Shown here in pieces: positions 6,607-6,802 of a stretch of 6,802 nt of DNA. The stretch lies in assembly GCA_023380955.1 (NCBI GenBank), contig JAMCTB010000143.1, positions 17,057-23,858 of the forward strand. Direction: 5' to 3'. Position 1 is the stretch's first letter. The number at the start of each line of letters is the position of its first letter. This DNA comes from Chloroflexota bacterium (GTDB lineage Bacteria; Chloroflexota; UBA6077). The notes below the pieces were generated by a model. That model did not search any database and was not told the origin of the DNA. It saw only the letters and a program-made list of their open reading frames with translations. The position numbers were made by a program, and so were the translations under genes.

Positions 6607-6611
6607 AGATC

Positions 6612-6802
6612 GTGAAGAAGCTGATCAACGATCCGTACGCCTTCGTGGACGAGATGCTGGATGGGATAGTGCGCGCCCATCCTGCCGAGCTCAAGCTGGT
6701 CGGTCCCGACAGGCGAGCCGTCGTGAGGGCCGACGCCCCGATCCAGGGCAAGGTCGCCATCTGCACCGGAGGAGGCTCGGGCCACCTGCCCGTCTTCATG
6801 GG
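6612..6802 (+). CDS. dhaK: DhaK-family dihydroxyacetone-type kinase, N-terminal part, cut by window edge
   Basis: Sixty-three complete codons from GTG 6612 give MKKLINDPYAFVDEM and so on, closely matching the start of the DhaK substrate-binding subunit (Dak1 domain). RADAPIQGKVAICTGGGSGH follows at residues 39-58. The G-G-G-S-G-H loop (53-58) lines the substrate pocket, and H58 corresponds to the conserved His after this loop. The next residues are LPVFMG, where E. coli DhaK has E-P-M-H-C-G. This family phosphorylates dihydroxyacetone, or in related enzymes keto-tetroses such as erythrulose, using ATP (single-chain or DhaL-partnered) or the phosphotransferase system. The window ends before the catalytic His that binds substrate covalently, so the type cannot be decided. 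It lies 128 bp after E1 beta on the same strand and may belong to the same operon or have its own control. Confidence 0.88.
   Translation, partial: MKKLINDPYAFVDEMLDGIVRAHPAELKLVGPDRRAVVRADAPIQGKVAICTGGGSGHLPVFM

Overview
The window comes from a G+C-rich bacterium. Its coding and RNA signals are ordinary bacterial ones: sigma70-type hexamers with 17-bp spacers, Shine-Dalgarno sites, GTG starts and ATGA gene overlaps. The lineage cannot be fixed from this sequence. The gene mix (type III CoA-transferase, MaoC-like protein, 2-oxoacid dehydrogenase, DhaK-family kinase, LacI regulator) would suit an environmental heterotroph such as a member of the Chloroflexota, but that is a guess. Every gene seen looks intact except the two cut by the window edges. 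There is no tRNA, rRNA, CRISPR array, insertion sequence or phage gene.

Layout. Positions 1-822 (minus strand) hold the N-terminal 274 codons of a double-hotdog MaoC-like protein; its reading frame runs off the left edge. Positions 823-960 are a compact divergent control region. It holds two well-formed sigma70-like promoters that face each other, with a palindromic LacI-type operator between and over them. To the right, all on the plus strand, follow a LacI-family repressor (961-2079), a CaiB/BaiF type III CoA-transferase (2126-3316), and a three-gene 2-oxoacid dehydrogenase set in the order E2 (3316-4482), E1 alpha (4496-5506), E1 beta (5503-6483). After a 128-bp gap with a GC-rich hairpin comes the start of a DhaK-family dihydroxyacetone-type kinase (from 6612, cut by the right edge).

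How the parts may work together. The CoA-transferase and the dehydrogenase genes are separated by no more than 13 bp, with two stop/start overlaps, so they are very probably one transcript. E1 (ThDP-dependent) plus E2 (lipoyl acyltransferase) would turn a 2-oxo acid, or an alpha-hydroxyketone as in acetoin dehydrogenase, into an acyl-CoA. The CoA-transferase could pass that CoA to another carboxylic acid, and the MaoC-like protein could hydrate or dehydrate an acyl-CoA. A DhaK-type kinase and a LacI regulator both point to a sugar, polyol or keto-sugar input. No E3 (dihydrolipoamide dehydrogenase) is visible. The combination suggests an inducible catabolic locus of unknown substrate. The families are clear from sequence; the pathway is inference.
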